Origin: Streptomyces massasporeus | Lineage (GTDB): Bacteria; Actinomycetota; Actinomycetes; Streptomycetales; Streptomycetaceae | DNA: 64,000 nt | NCBI RefSeq assembly: GCF_014648995.1 | Contig: NZ_BMSE01000010.1 | Location: 1-64,000 of the forward strand | Direction of reading: 5' to 3' | Part shown: positions 24,486 through 32,697 of the stretch, one piece after another | Layout of the letters: every line of letters starts with the position of its first letter | Numbering within the stretch: position 1 is the stretch's first letter | Notes under the pieces: model-generated | The model's input: only the letters and a program-made list of their open reading frames with translations | Told to the model about the DNA's origin: nothing | Database searches by the model: none | Made by a program: the position numbers and the translations under genes

Positions 24486-26786
24486 CTAGGACACCTCGGT
24501 CTCGCAGCGCAGCCGCCGGTCGGGGCCGAGCACCCGGACCGGGCCCGTCAGGGTGAGGTGCGCGGTGTGCCGTACGTCCGCGCTCGACGTCGCCAGCCTC
24601 AGCTCCAGGGCGCCCGGCTCGACCACCCGGCGGCCCGAGCGGTCGGTGAAGGACGACAGGTCGGCGTGGAAGCGGAAGGTCACCCGGGCCGCGTCGCCCG
24701 GGGCCGCCGTCACGCGCTGGTAGCCGATCAGCCGCATGTCGGGGCGCGTCACGGACGCCACCGGGTCGTGCAGATACAGCTGCACCACCTCCGCGGCCTC
24801 GCGAGCACCGGTGTTGCGGACGGTCACCGACACCTCGTACGAGCCGTCCGTGCCGATCTCGACCGGCCCGGTGGCGGCGGGCACCTCCCAGGCGAACGCC
24901 GAGTACGAGCGGCCGTGGCCGAAGGCGTACAGCGGGGTCGGGTCGAGGTTGCTGACCTCGCCCGCCAGGCCCAGGGGCGGCTGGAGGTAGGTCCAGGGCT
25001 GCCCGCCGGGAAGCCGCGGGACGCTGACGGGCAGGCGGCCGGAGGGGTTGACCCGGCCCGCCAGGACGCCCGCGACCGCCGGGCCGCCCTCCTCGCCCGG
25101 GAAGAAGGCCTGGACGACCGCGCCCAGCCGGCCGTGCCAGCGGCCCAGCGCGTAGGGGCGGCCGGTCAGCAGCACCAGCACCACGGGGACGCCGGTGGCG
25201 ACCAGCGCGTCCAGCAACTCGCCCTGGGCGCCCGGCAGGCCGAGGTCCGTCGCGTCGCAGCCCTCGCCCGAGGTGCCCCGGCCGAACAGGCCCGCCCGGT
25301 CGCCGAGGACCGCCACGCACACGTCCGCCTCGGCGGTGCGGGCGATGGCCTCCTCGAAGCCCCTGGTGTCCGGGTCGGTCACGTCGCAGCCCTGCGCGAA
25401 CGTCACCTTGGCGTCGGGAAGTTCGGAGCGCAGGGCGTCCAGGACGGTCGGGATCTCGATGCCGACCGGCACGTCGGGGTGGTGGGGCAGGACGTGGGAC
25501 GGGAACGAGTAGCAGCCCAGCATGGCCAGGGCGTCGGCCGCCCGGGGGCCGACCACCGCGATGCGGGTGTCGGGGGCCAGCGGGAGCAGGCCGTCGGGGT
25601 TGTCGAGCAGGACCACCGACTCCTCGGCCAGGCGGCGGGCCAGGATCCGGTTGCCCGTCGAGTCGAGGTCGACCGCCGTGGCCGGCTCGGGCGCCCAGTC
25701 CTCGTCCAGCAGGCCCAGTTCACACTTCTGGAGCAGGACGCGGCGGGCCGCGCGTTCCACGAGCTCCTCGGGGACCTCGGTCGAGCGGACCGCCTCCAGC
25801 AGCGGCCGGCCGTAGCACTTGACGGTGGGCAGCTCGACGTCGATGCCGGCGGCGAGGGCCGCGCGGGCCGCCTCGGCGAGGGTTCCGGCGACCCGGTGGA
25901 GGGTCTGGAGGAAGCCGATGCCGAAGTAGTCGGCGACGACCGTGCCGGTGAAGTCCCACTCCTCGCGCAGGAGACGGGTCAGCAGCCCGGGGTCCGCGGA
26001 GGCCGGGACCCCGTCCGTCTCGGTGTAGGCGGCCATCACCGAGCGGGCCCCGCCCTCGCGCAGGGCCATCTCGAAGGGCGGCAGGGTGACGTCGGCGAAC
26101 TCGCGGACCCCCGCCCGCACGGGGGCGAGGTTGCGGGCGCCGGCCGAGGAGGCGTACCCGGCGAAGTGCTTGAGCGTGGCGACGACCCCGGCCGACTCCA
26201 GGCCCCGCACATAAGCCGTGCCGACCGTGGCGACCAGGTACGGGTCCTCGCCGATGGTCTCCTCCACGCGGCCCCAGCGCGGATCGCGTACGACGTCCAG
26301 CACGGGTGCGAGGCCCTGGTGCACACCGGCCGAGCGCAGGTCGTCGCCGATACGGCGGGCCATCTCCTCGACCAGCGGCGGATCCCAGGTCGCGCCCCAG
26401 GCCAGCGGGACCGGATAGGCCGTGGCCCGCCAGGCGGTGAAGCCGGCCAGGCACTCCTCGTGCGCGATCGCCGGGATGCCGAAGCGGCCGGCCGCGGCGA
26501 TACGGCGCTGGGCACGCGCCAGGGCCTGCGCGCCGAGGGCCGGGTCCACGGGGGCGGTGCCGAAGGAGCGCGTCAGCTGGCCGAGGCCGTGGGTGATCAG
26601 CTCGGCCCAGTCGTACTCGACGGTCATGTCGTGCTGGTGCGGAGCGACTCCGTCGCCGTCCGTCGCGGCGCCCACCCACACGCCGTACAACTGGGCGGTC
26701 TTCTCCTCCAGGGTCATCCGGGAGAGCAGGTCGTCGACGCGGGCGGCGGCGGGCAGCGCGGGGTCACGCCAGGGCGCGGTGGTCAT
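24486..26786 (-). CDS. Glycoside hydrolase family 3 beta-glycosidase
   Basis: 766 residues with no signal peptide, so probably cytoplasmic. The GH3 N-terminal barrel has GLAPVLDVVRDPRWGRVEE (160-178), LKHFAGY (205-211) and the catalytic nucleophile D286 in GTVVADYFG. The C-terminal alpha/beta sandwich is at about 375-590, followed by a fibronectin-III-like domain (about 650-750). GH3 enzymes of this layout are beta-glucosidases or beta-xylosidases acting on imported oligosaccharides. It is divergent from a LacI regulator, with operator-like sites in the gap. Confidence 0.94.
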   Translation of the reverse strand: MTTAPWRDPALPAAARVDDLLSRMTLEEKTAQLYGVWVGAATDGDGVAPHQHDMTVEYDWAELITHGLGQLTRSFGTAPVDPALGAQALARAQRRIAAAGRFGIPAIAHEECLAGFTAWRATAYPVPLAWGATWDPPLVEEMARRIGDDLRSAGVHQGLAPVLDVVRDPRWGRVEETIGEDPYLVATVGTAYVRGLESAGVVATLKHFAGYASSAGARNLAPVRAGVREFADVTLPPFEMALREGGARSVMAAYTETDGVPASADPGLLTRLLREEWDFTGTVVADYFGIGFLQTLHRVAGTLAEAARAALAAGIDVELPTVKCYGRPLLEAVRSTEVPEELVERAARRVLLQKCELGLLDEDWAPEPATAVDLDSTGNRILARRLAEESVVLLDNPDGLLPLAPDTRIAVVGPRAADALAMLGCYSFPSHVLPHHPDVPVGIEIPTVLDALRSELPDAKVTFAQGCDVTDPDTRGFEEAIARTAEADVCVAVLGDRAGLFGRGTSGEGCDATDLGLPGAQGELLDALVATGVPVVLVLLTGRPYALGRWHGRLGAVVQAFFPGEEGGPAVAGVLAGRVNPSGRLPVSVPRLPGGQPWTYLQPPLGLAGEVSNLDPTPLYAFGHGRSYSAFAWEVPAATGPVEIGTDGSYEVSVTVRNTGAREAAEVVQLYLHDPVASVTRPDMRLIGYQRVTAAPGDAARVTFRFHADLSSFTDRSGRRVVEPGALELRLATSSADVRHTAHLTLTGPVRVLGPDRRLRCETEVS

Positions 26787-26820
26787 GAAGCTCCTGTCGG
26801 GTGGACGGACGGCCCTCTCA

Positions 26821-26842
26821 CGAACGTTTCACGAATGTTTCG
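26821..26842. promoter_or_regulatory. Two abutting CGAA-N3-TTC(G/A) sites
   Basis: CGAACGTTTCA and CGAATGTTTCG lie head to tail with no gap between the divergent GH3 and LacI genes. The second is an exact CGAA-N3-TTCG palindrome. Such sites are, to my knowledge, the operator type of LacI-family regulators of xylan and glycoside genes in streptomycetes. Confidence 0.65.
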
Positions 26843-26846
26843 TTAT

Positions 26847-26861
26847 GAACTTCGAATGTTC
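26847..26861. promoter_or_regulatory. Palindrome GAAC-N7-GTTC
   Basis: GAACTTCGAATGTTC, an imperfect 15-base palindrome centred on TTCGAA, five bases after the tandem CGAA-N3-TTCG sites. A second type of binding site, or part of an extended operator, for the divergent promoters. Confidence 0.5.
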
Positions 26862-26922
26862 CGGGAACCTATGGCGGTGCGAGGACTTCGTCAAGGGGGC
26901 CCGCAGGGTTACGATCGCCGCC

Positions 26923-27984
26923 ATGACATCCCCGGAGCCCGTTGAAAGCCGGACGCAGACCCGGACGCAGGGGCGCACCGCGCAGACCGCGACGCTCGCC
27001 GAGATCGCCCGTGAGGCGGGCGTCTCGGCGCCGACTGTTTCGAAGGTCCTCAACGGCCGGGCCGACGTCGCCCCGGCCACCCGGTCCCGCGTCGAGGACC
27101 TGCTGCGCGCCCACGGCTACCGGCGCCGCCGCGCCGAGGCGACCCGCTCGCCCCTGATCGACCTGGTCTTCCACGAGCTGGAGAGCGCCTGGGCGATGGA
27201 GGTCATCCGGGGCGTGGAGAACGTGGCCCGGGACGCCGGGCTCAGTGTCGTGCTGTCCGAGAGCGCCGGGCGGCTCACGCCCGGGCGGACCTGGGCCGAC
27301 CAGGTCGCCGCGCGCCGGCCGCACGGCGTGATCCTGGTCCTGTCCGGGCTCGACGAGTCACAGCGGGCGCTGCTGACCAGCCGTTCCATCCCGTTCGTCG
27401 TGATGGACCCGGCCGGCGACCCCGGCGCCGACGTGCCGTCGATCGGCGCGACCAACTGGCAGGGCGGCCTCGCCGCCACCCGGCATCTGGTCGAGCTGGG
27501 GCACCGCAGGATCGGCGCGATCAGCGGGCCCTCGCAGATGATGTGCAGCCGGGCCCGGATCGACGGCTACCGGGCCGCGCTGGAGACGGCCGGGCTGCCG
27601 GTGGATCCCGCCCTGATCACCACCGGCGACTTCCACCACGAGGCCGGCTACCGGCGGGGCCTGGAACTGCTGCGCCGCCCGGACCGGCCGACCGCCGTCT
27701 TCGCCGGGAACGACCTCCAGGCGCTCGGGCTGTACGAGGCCGCGCGCGAGCTGGGGCTGCGCATCCCGGAGGACCTGAGCGTCGTCGGCTTCGACGATCT
27801 GCCGGTGGCGCCCTGGGTCGGGCCGCCGCTGACGACCGTACGGCAGCCGCTGACGGAGATGGCCGAGGCCGCGGCCAAGCTGGTCCTCGACCTCGGGCGG
27901 GACGAGGGGACCGAGGCGGCGACGAGGGTGGAGCTGGCGACGAGTCTGGTGGTGCGCAGCAGTACGGCGGGGCCGGCGGAATAG
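26923..27984 (+). CDS. LacI-family transcriptional regulator
   Basis: 353 residues from the ATG at 26923. The N-terminal HTH is TLAEIAREAGVSAPTVSKVLNGRADVAPATRSRVEDLL (about 25-65, quoted as one family signature in two parts: TLAEIAREAGVSAPTVSKVL, then NGRADVAPATR). The sugar-binding periplasmic-type domain follows (GVILVLSGLDESQ, RRIGAISGPSQM, PEDLSVVGFDDLPVAPWV). The divergent GH3 gene and the CGAA-N3-TTCG sites make it the likely local repressor, released by an oligosaccharide. Confidence 0.93.
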   Translation: MTSPEPVESRTQTRTQGRTAQTATLAEIAREAGVSAPTVSKVLNGRADVAPATRSRVEDLLRAHGYRRRRAEATRSPLIDLVFHELESAWAMEVIRGVENVARDAGLSVVLSESAGRLTPGRTWADQVAARRPHGVILVLSGLDESQRALLTSRSIPFVVMDPAGDPGADVPSIGATNWQGGLAATRHLVELGHRRIGAISGPSQMMCSRARIDGYRAALETAGLPVDPALITTGDFHHEAGYRRGLELLRRPDRPTAVFAGNDLQALGLYEAARELGLRIPEDLSVVGFDDLPVAPWVGPPLTTVRQPLTEMAEAAAKLVLDLGRDEGTEAATRVELATSLVVRSSTAGPAE

Positions 27985-28049
27985 CGGGTGCTGTATTGAC
28001 GGGTGTTCCGGACGCCTCCACACTGCACCGAAGCCAATCGGTTGCACCA

Positions 28050-28062
28050 CCGAAACTTTCGG
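28050..28062. promoter_or_regulatory. CCGAAA-C-TTTCGG operator
   Basis: A perfect 6-base inverted repeat with a one-base centre that contains CGAA-ACT-TTCG, the same CGAA-N3-TTCG form as the sites at 26821-26842. It ends one base before the GGAGG-like ribosome site of the remnant gene at 28074. Confidence 0.75.
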
Positions 28063-28073
28063 AGGCGCCCGCG

Positions 28074-28211
28074 GTGAGATCCCTGAGATCGGGCTCAGTT
28101 GCGCCGACACCCCCTATCAACGGCTCGGTACCGGACGGCGGTTCGGTGGCGTTCGGGTTCAACGGCTCGTGGAGCGGGAGCAATCCGGTGCCGGTGGTGA
28201 CACTGGGGTGA
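28074..28211 (+). pseudogene. Remnant of a CBM2-containing secreted gene
   Basis: GGAGG, an 8-base gap and GTG open a 45-residue frame. It begins like a signal-peptide N-terminus (basic, VRSLRSG) but runs at once into a text-book end of a family-2 carbohydrate-binding module: NGSVPDGGSVAFGFNGSWSG then SNPVPVVTLG. In known CBM2 modules this block is the last third of an about 100-residue domain and is followed by a terminal cysteine, which is missing here. An internal deletion of a glycoside-hydrolase gene that kept its operator and 3' end is the simplest reading. Confidence 0.7.
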
Positions 28212-28284
28212 TTCCGGGTCCTGAAATCTGAGAATTTCCGAAGAAAGGGCGCCCTGGGCTCCCTGCCCGTAATAATTCGGACTT

Positions 28285-29334
28285 ATGTTCCTGCCCGTGA
28301 CGGGACTCAACGGGGACGAGGGCACGGACGCGGGCCGGCGGTCGAGAGTACTGAAGATCGCCGGCATCACTCTGGCGGGGACGCTGGTGCTGGGCGCCGG
28401 AGCGGCGGGCTGGGCCTACTGGCATCTCAGCGACAACATCACAGGCGTCGACATCGACAACGCGCTGGGCGACAACCGGCCGCCGAAGCCGGTGACCACA
28501 CCGTCGCCCTCGGGCCCGGCCCTGCCGAGCGAGGCCCTCAACATCCTGGTCCTGGGCTCGGACTCGCGCAGCGGCAAGGAGAACCGCCGGCTCGGCGGCG
28601 GCGACAGCTCCGGCGCCCGCTCCGACACGGCGATGGTCGTCCACCTCGACGCCGGGCGGACCAGTGCGACGGTGGTGAGCATCCCGCGCGACACCCTGGT
28701 CACCCGCCCGTCCTGCCCGCGCCCGTCCGGGGGGTCGACGTCGGTCGCCCACCACTCGATGTTCAACAGCGCGTACGAGGTCGGCGGACCGGTCTGCGCC
28801 GTGAAGACGGTCGAGGAGATGACGAACGTCCGCATGGACCATTACCTCGAGATCGACTTCTCGGGCTTCGCCAAGCTGGTCGACGCGCTCGGCGGTGTCA
28901 CCGTCACCACGGACGAGGACATCGCCGACGAGGACAGCCATCTGCGGCTCAAGGCGGGCACCCACCACCTCGACGGCACTCAGGCGCTCGCGCTGGCCCG
29001 CACCCGGCACGGCATAGGCGACGGCAGCGACCTGGGCCGCATAGGCCTCCAGCAGAAGCTGGTGAAGGCCCTGCTGGAGCAGATCGCCTCCCAGGACCTG
29101 CTCACCGACCCGGCCAAGCTGTACCGCGTCGCGGACACGGTCACCGCCGGCCTCACCACCGACACCGGCCTGGACTCCCTCGCCGAACTGACCCGGCTCG
29201 CCCAGAGCCTGAAGGGCCTCCCGGCGAGCGGGGTGCGGACGGTGATGATGCCCGTGGTGCAGGCCCCGTCGGATCCCAACCGGGTGGTGGCCGAGGAGCC
29301 CGAGGCGGGGAAGCTGTGGGAGTCGCTGCGCTGA
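28285..29334 (+). CDS. LytR-CpsA-Psr (LCP) family protein
   Basis: 349 residues. A short basic cytoplasmic N-terminus, one membrane segment (IAGITLAGTLVLGAGAAGWAY, about 32-52), then the extracytoplasmic LCP domain: LVLGSDSR, DTAMVVHLD, SIPRDTLV, and the ALALARTRHGIGDGSDLGR segment with the conserved arginines. LCP enzymes attach glycopolymers such as teichoic acids or capsule to peptidoglycan. Transcribed alone from its own start region. Confidence 0.93.
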   Translation: MFLPVTGLNGDEGTDAGRRSRVLKIAGITLAGTLVLGAGAAGWAYWHLSDNITGVDIDNALGDNRPPKPVTTPSPSGPALPSEALNILVLGSDSRSGKENRRLGGGDSSGARSDTAMVVHLDAGRTSATVVSIPRDTLVTRPSCPRPSGGSTSVAHHSMFNSAYEVGGPVCAVKTVEEMTNVRMDHYLEIDFSGFAKLVDALGGVTVTTDEDIADEDSHLRLKAGTHHLDGTQALALARTRHGIGDGSDLGRIGLQQKLVKALLEQIASQDLLTDPAKLYRVADTVTAGLTTDTGLDSLAELTRLAQSLKGLPASGVRTVMMPVVQAPSDPNRVVAEEPEAGKLWESLR

Positions 29335-29499
29335 CCCGCACCCGCACTGACATGCACTCACATGCGCCGACCTGCGCGGACGCGTCCCGGAAAAGATCTT
29401 CGAGAATTTCCGGCGAGCATGTCGATCCGTCGTCCCCCCGATCGACGCAGGGGTGAGAGCGGGGAAGAGCCCCGCTCCCCAAGACCCCGAGGAGTCACC

Positions 29500-29856
29500 G
29501 TGCCGCGCTTTCTCACCCTGATCCGCATCGACGAGAAGAACGCCCCCGCCGAGGGCCCGAGCCCCGAGCTCATGGACCGGATGGGCAAGCTCCTGGAGGA
29601 GATCACCAAGGCGGGGGTCATGCTGGACACGGCCGGGCTCACCCCGACCGCGGACGGCAGCCGGGTGACCTGGGAGGGCGGACAGCTCTCCGTCACCGAC
29701 GGGCCGTTCACCGAGTCCAAGGAGGTCATCGGCGGCTACTCGATCAGCCAGTGCAAGGACAAGGCCGAGGCGATCGAGTGGACCAAGCGGTTCCTGTCGC
29801 TGCACGAGGACTACTGGACGATCACCGCCGAGGTCCGGCAGATCGCCGAGGACTGA
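29500..29856 (+). CDS. DGPF/YciI-like protein, ECF42 partner
   Basis: 118 residues from the GTG at 29500, preceded by GAGGAG. The motif DGPFTESKEVIGGY marks the DGPF (YCII-related) family, an alpha/beta ferredoxin-like fold of unknown chemistry. DGPF genes are the known genomic neighbours of ECF42 sigma factors, and such a gene follows 59 bases downstream. The two probably form a regulatory pair, though DGPF proteins are not classical anti-sigma factors. Confidence 0.88.
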   Translation: MPRFLTLIRIDEKNAPAEGPSPELMDRMGKLLEEITKAGVMLDTAGLTPTADGSRVTWEGGQLSVTDGPFTESKEVIGGYSISQCKDKAEAIEWTKRFLSLHEDYWTITAEVRQIAED

Positions 29857-29915
29857 CCGGTCCGCGCGCCGGTTCCGCTTGGCCGGGCGGCACCACGGGT
29901 GTCTGATGGTGGGCT

Positions 29916-31412
29916 GTGACCCCGCAGCCCACCCCGGCCCCGCAGCCGCCGGACCCGGCGCCGCAGCCGGCCTCGGCGCCGGGGCCTTCCTCGGCCTCGC
30001 AGCCGCCGTCGGATCCGCAGCCGGCCCCGGCTTCGCACCAGCCCTCCGCCTCGCGTCCGGCCCCGGCCCCGCGGCAGGTTGCGGACCCACCCACCCCGGC
30101 CCCGCAGCCGCCGCCGGACCCACAGCCGGCCCTGGCAGGGCAGCCCGCCCCACCCCCACCGCCCCGGCCCGACCGCACCGCCGAGGTCATCGAGACCGTC
30201 TTCCGTATGGAGTCGCCCCGGATCATCGCCGGTGTCGCCCGGGTCGTCCGGGACGTCGGGATCGCCGAGGAACTCGCGCAGGACGCGCTGGTGGCGGCAC
30301 TGGAGCAGTGGCCGCGGGACGGGGTGCCCGACAACCCCGGCGCCTGGCTCATGAGTACCGCCCGCCACCGGGCCGTCGACCTGGTCCGGCGCCGGGAGAA
30401 CTACGCCCGCAAGCTGGCGGAGATCGGCCGGGACCTGTCGGAGACGGCTCCCCCTCAGGAGCCCGTCGACCCCGACGACATCGACGACGACCTGCTCCGC
30501 CTGGTCTTCACCGCCTGCCACCCGGTGCTCTCCACCGAGGCCCGCACCGCCCTCACCCTGCGCCTGCTCGGCGGCCTGACCACGACCGAGATCGCCCGCG
30601 CCTTCCTGGTCCCGGAGCCGACGGTCGCGCAGCGCATCGTCCGCGCCAAGCGCACCCTCGCGGCGAAGAACGTCGCCTTCGAGGTGCCGTACGGCCCCCA
30701 CCGCGAGGCCCGCCTCGGCTCGGTCCTCGACGTCATCTACCTGATCTTCAACGAGGGGTATGCCGCCACGGCCGGCGACGACTGGCTCCGCCCGTCCCTG
30801 TGCGAGGACGCCCTGCGCCTGGCCCGGGTGCTCTCGGCCCTCATGCCGAAGGAGCCCGAGGTGCACGGCCTCACCGCGCTCCTGGAGCTCCAGGCCTCCC
30901 GCACGGCCGCCCGCACCGGCCCCTCCGGCGAGCCGGTCCTGCTGAAGGACCAGAACCGTTCCCGCTGGAACCGCATGCTCATCGCCCGCGGCATCACCGC
31001 ACTGGGCCGGGCCGAGGCCACCTCCTCCGGCGCCCCGGGTCCGTACCTCCTCCAGGCGGCCATCGCCGCCTGCCACGCGCACGCGTACACCTACGAGGAG
31101 ACCGACTGGTCCCGCATCGCCACTCTCTACGGCCTCCTGGCCGCCCGCTCCCCGTCCCCGGTCGTGGAACTCAACCGCGCGGTGGCCGTCTCGATGTCCG
31201 AGGGCCCGGCCGCGGCCCTCGTCCTCGTCGACGCCCTGACCGGCGACCCCGCCCTGCGCGACTACCACCTGCTGCCCAGCGTCCGAGGTGACCTCCTGGC
31301 CCGCCTCGGCCGTACGGCCGAGGCCCGGGCGGAGTTCGAACGGGCGGCGTCGCTCACGCGGAACGAGAGGGAGCGGGACCTGCTGCTGCGGAGGGCGGCC
31401 GAGCGGTCCTGA
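29916..31412 (+). CDS. ECF42-type sigma factor with TPR-like C-terminus
   Basis: 498 residues, GTG start. Residues 1-85 are an unusual Pro/Ala/Gln-rich extension. Sigma region 2 begins near RTAEVIETVFRMESPRII and includes AQDALVAALEQWP and AWLMSTARHRAVDLVRRR; region 4 is TALTLRLLGGLTTTEIARAF with VPEPTVAQRIVRAKR. A long C-terminal part (about 270-495) includes FNEGYAATAGDDWLRP and TPR-like helices typical of group ECF42, where it controls activity instead of a membrane anti-sigma factor. A shorter translation start cannot be excluded. Confidence 0.9.
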   Translation: MTPQPTPAPQPPDPAPQPASAPGPSSASQPPSDPQPAPASHQPSASRPAPAPRQVADPPTPAPQPPPDPQPALAGQPAPPPPPRPDRTAEVIETVFRMESPRIIAGVARVVRDVGIAEELAQDALVAALEQWPRDGVPDNPGAWLMSTARHRAVDLVRRRENYARKLAEIGRDLSETAPPQEPVDPDDIDDDLLRLVFTACHPVLSTEARTALTLRLLGGLTTTEIARAFLVPEPTVAQRIVRAKRTLAAKNVAFEVPYGPHREARLGSVLDVIYLIFNEGYAATAGDDWLRPSLCEDALRLARVLSALMPKEPEVHGLTALLELQASRTAARTGPSGEPVLLKDQNRSRWNRMLIARGITALGRAEATSSGAPGPYLLQAAIAACHAHAYTYEETDWSRIATLYGLLAARSPSPVVELNRAVAVSMSEGPAAALVLVDALTGDPALRDYHLLPSVRGDLLARLGRTAEARAEFERAASLTRNERERDLLLRRAAERS

Positions 31413-31415
31413 AGG

Positions 31416-32579
31416 TCAGGCGGGGTGCCCGATGAGCATCGCCGGTGCCCCCGCGACCCGGGTCAGGAACACCGTGGCCGCGTGCGGCCCCTGCGGCTTG
31501 ACCTTCTTGCGGAGCTCCTCCGGTTCGACCGCCGAGCCCCGCTTCTTGACGGTGAGAATGCCGACCCCGCGCTCCCTCAGCAGCGCCTTCAGCTTCTTGA
31601 CGTTGAAGGGCAGATGGTCGGTGATCTCGTAGGCGGTGGCGTACGGGGTCGGGTGCAGGGCGTCGGCCGTGACGTACGCGATGGTCGCGTCGAGCAGCCC
31701 GCCGCCCACCTGGTCGGCCACCTCGGCGACCAGGTGGGCGCGGATGACGGCGCCGTCGGGCTCGTAGAGGTAGCGGCCGGGCGGGCGGACCTGCGGGTCG
31801 GGCAGGCCGCGGGAGAGCAGGGTGCGGGGGCCCGGCAGGAGGGTCGCCCGGACCGCCCCCGGCTCGGTGCCGAACCACAGCACCGCCTCCTTGACGTCCC
31901 CGCCGTCGGAGATCCACTCGGCCTCGGCGTCCTCGGGGACCGCCTCGTGCGGGATGCCGGGGGCGACCTTCAGAGCGGCGCCGCGCGGGGCCCGGCGGGC
32001 CGCGGAGATCGCCCAGGACAGGGGCGGTGAGTAGGCCTCGGGGTCGAAGATCCGGCCGCGGCCGCCGCGCCGGGCGGGGTCGACGAACACGGCGTCGAAA
32101 CCGGCCGTGTCCACGTCCGTGACATCCGCCTCGCGCACCTCGACGAGGCCGGACAGGCCCAGCGCGTCGGCGTTCGCCCGGGCCGCCGCGGCTGTCTGCG
32201 GGTCCCGGTCCACGGCCAGCACCCGGATCCCGGCGCGGGCCAGCGCGATCGCGTCACCGCCGATGCCGCAGCACAGGTCGGCGACCGAGGTGATGCCCGC
32301 CTCGGCCATCCGCCGGGCCCGGTAGGCCGCCACGCTCGCCCGGGTCGACTGCTCGACCCCGTTCGGCGTGAAGAACATCCGGCCCGCGTCCTCCACCCCG
32401 AACTTCGCCACCGCCCGCTGCCGCAGCCGCGCCTGCCCGAGCGCCGCCGACACCAGCTCGGCGGGGTGCTCGCGGCGCAGCCGGGTCGCGACGGCCAGCT
32501 CCTGCGCCGGGTCGGTGTCCCGCACCTCGTCGAGGAGGGCGCGGCCTTCGGGGGTGAGGAGGGGAGCGAGGTCGTTCAC
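31416..32579 (-). CDS. SAM-dependent methyltransferase, THUMP-like domain
   Basis: 387 residues from the GTG at 32579 (GTG at 32597 is an alternative; the frame is open much further upstream, but that part is not conserved-looking). SAM-binding motif VADLCCGIGGDAIALARAG, then LAVDRDPQTAAAARANA and DAVFVDPARRGGRGRIFDP. The C-terminal about 80 residues (VKKLKALLRERGVGILTVKKRG) match the THUMP-like domain found with class I methyltransferases in actinobacteria, suggesting an RNA substrate. It is convergent with the sigma gene, 3 bases apart. Confidence 0.88.
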   Translation of the reverse strand: MNDLAPLLTPEGRALLDEVRDTDPAQELAVATRLRREHPAELVSAALGQARLRQRAVAKFGVEDAGRMFFTPNGVEQSTRASVAAYRARRMAEAGITSVADLCCGIGGDAIALARAGIRVLAVDRDPQTAAAARANADALGLSGLVEVREADVTDVDTAGFDAVFVDPARRGGRGRIFDPEAYSPPLSWAISAARRAPRGAALKVAPGIPHEAVPEDAEAEWISDGGDVKEAVLWFGTEPGAVRATLLPGPRTLLSRGLPDPQVRPPGRYLYEPDGAVIRAHLVAEVADQVGGGLLDATIAYVTADALHPTPYATAYEITDHLPFNVKKLKALLRERGVGILTVKKRGSAVEPEELRKKVKPQGPHAATVFLTRVAGAPAMLIGHPA

Positions 32580-32697
32580 CGGATCATTGTCGGCCACGGC
32601 GGCGGGCGGGTGGCGTGTGGGCCAGTCGGTGGATGGTGGGGCGCCGGCCGCGGTGTCGGGCCGGGATCGACGGGAGGCGCTGCGAGGATCCGGCCTC

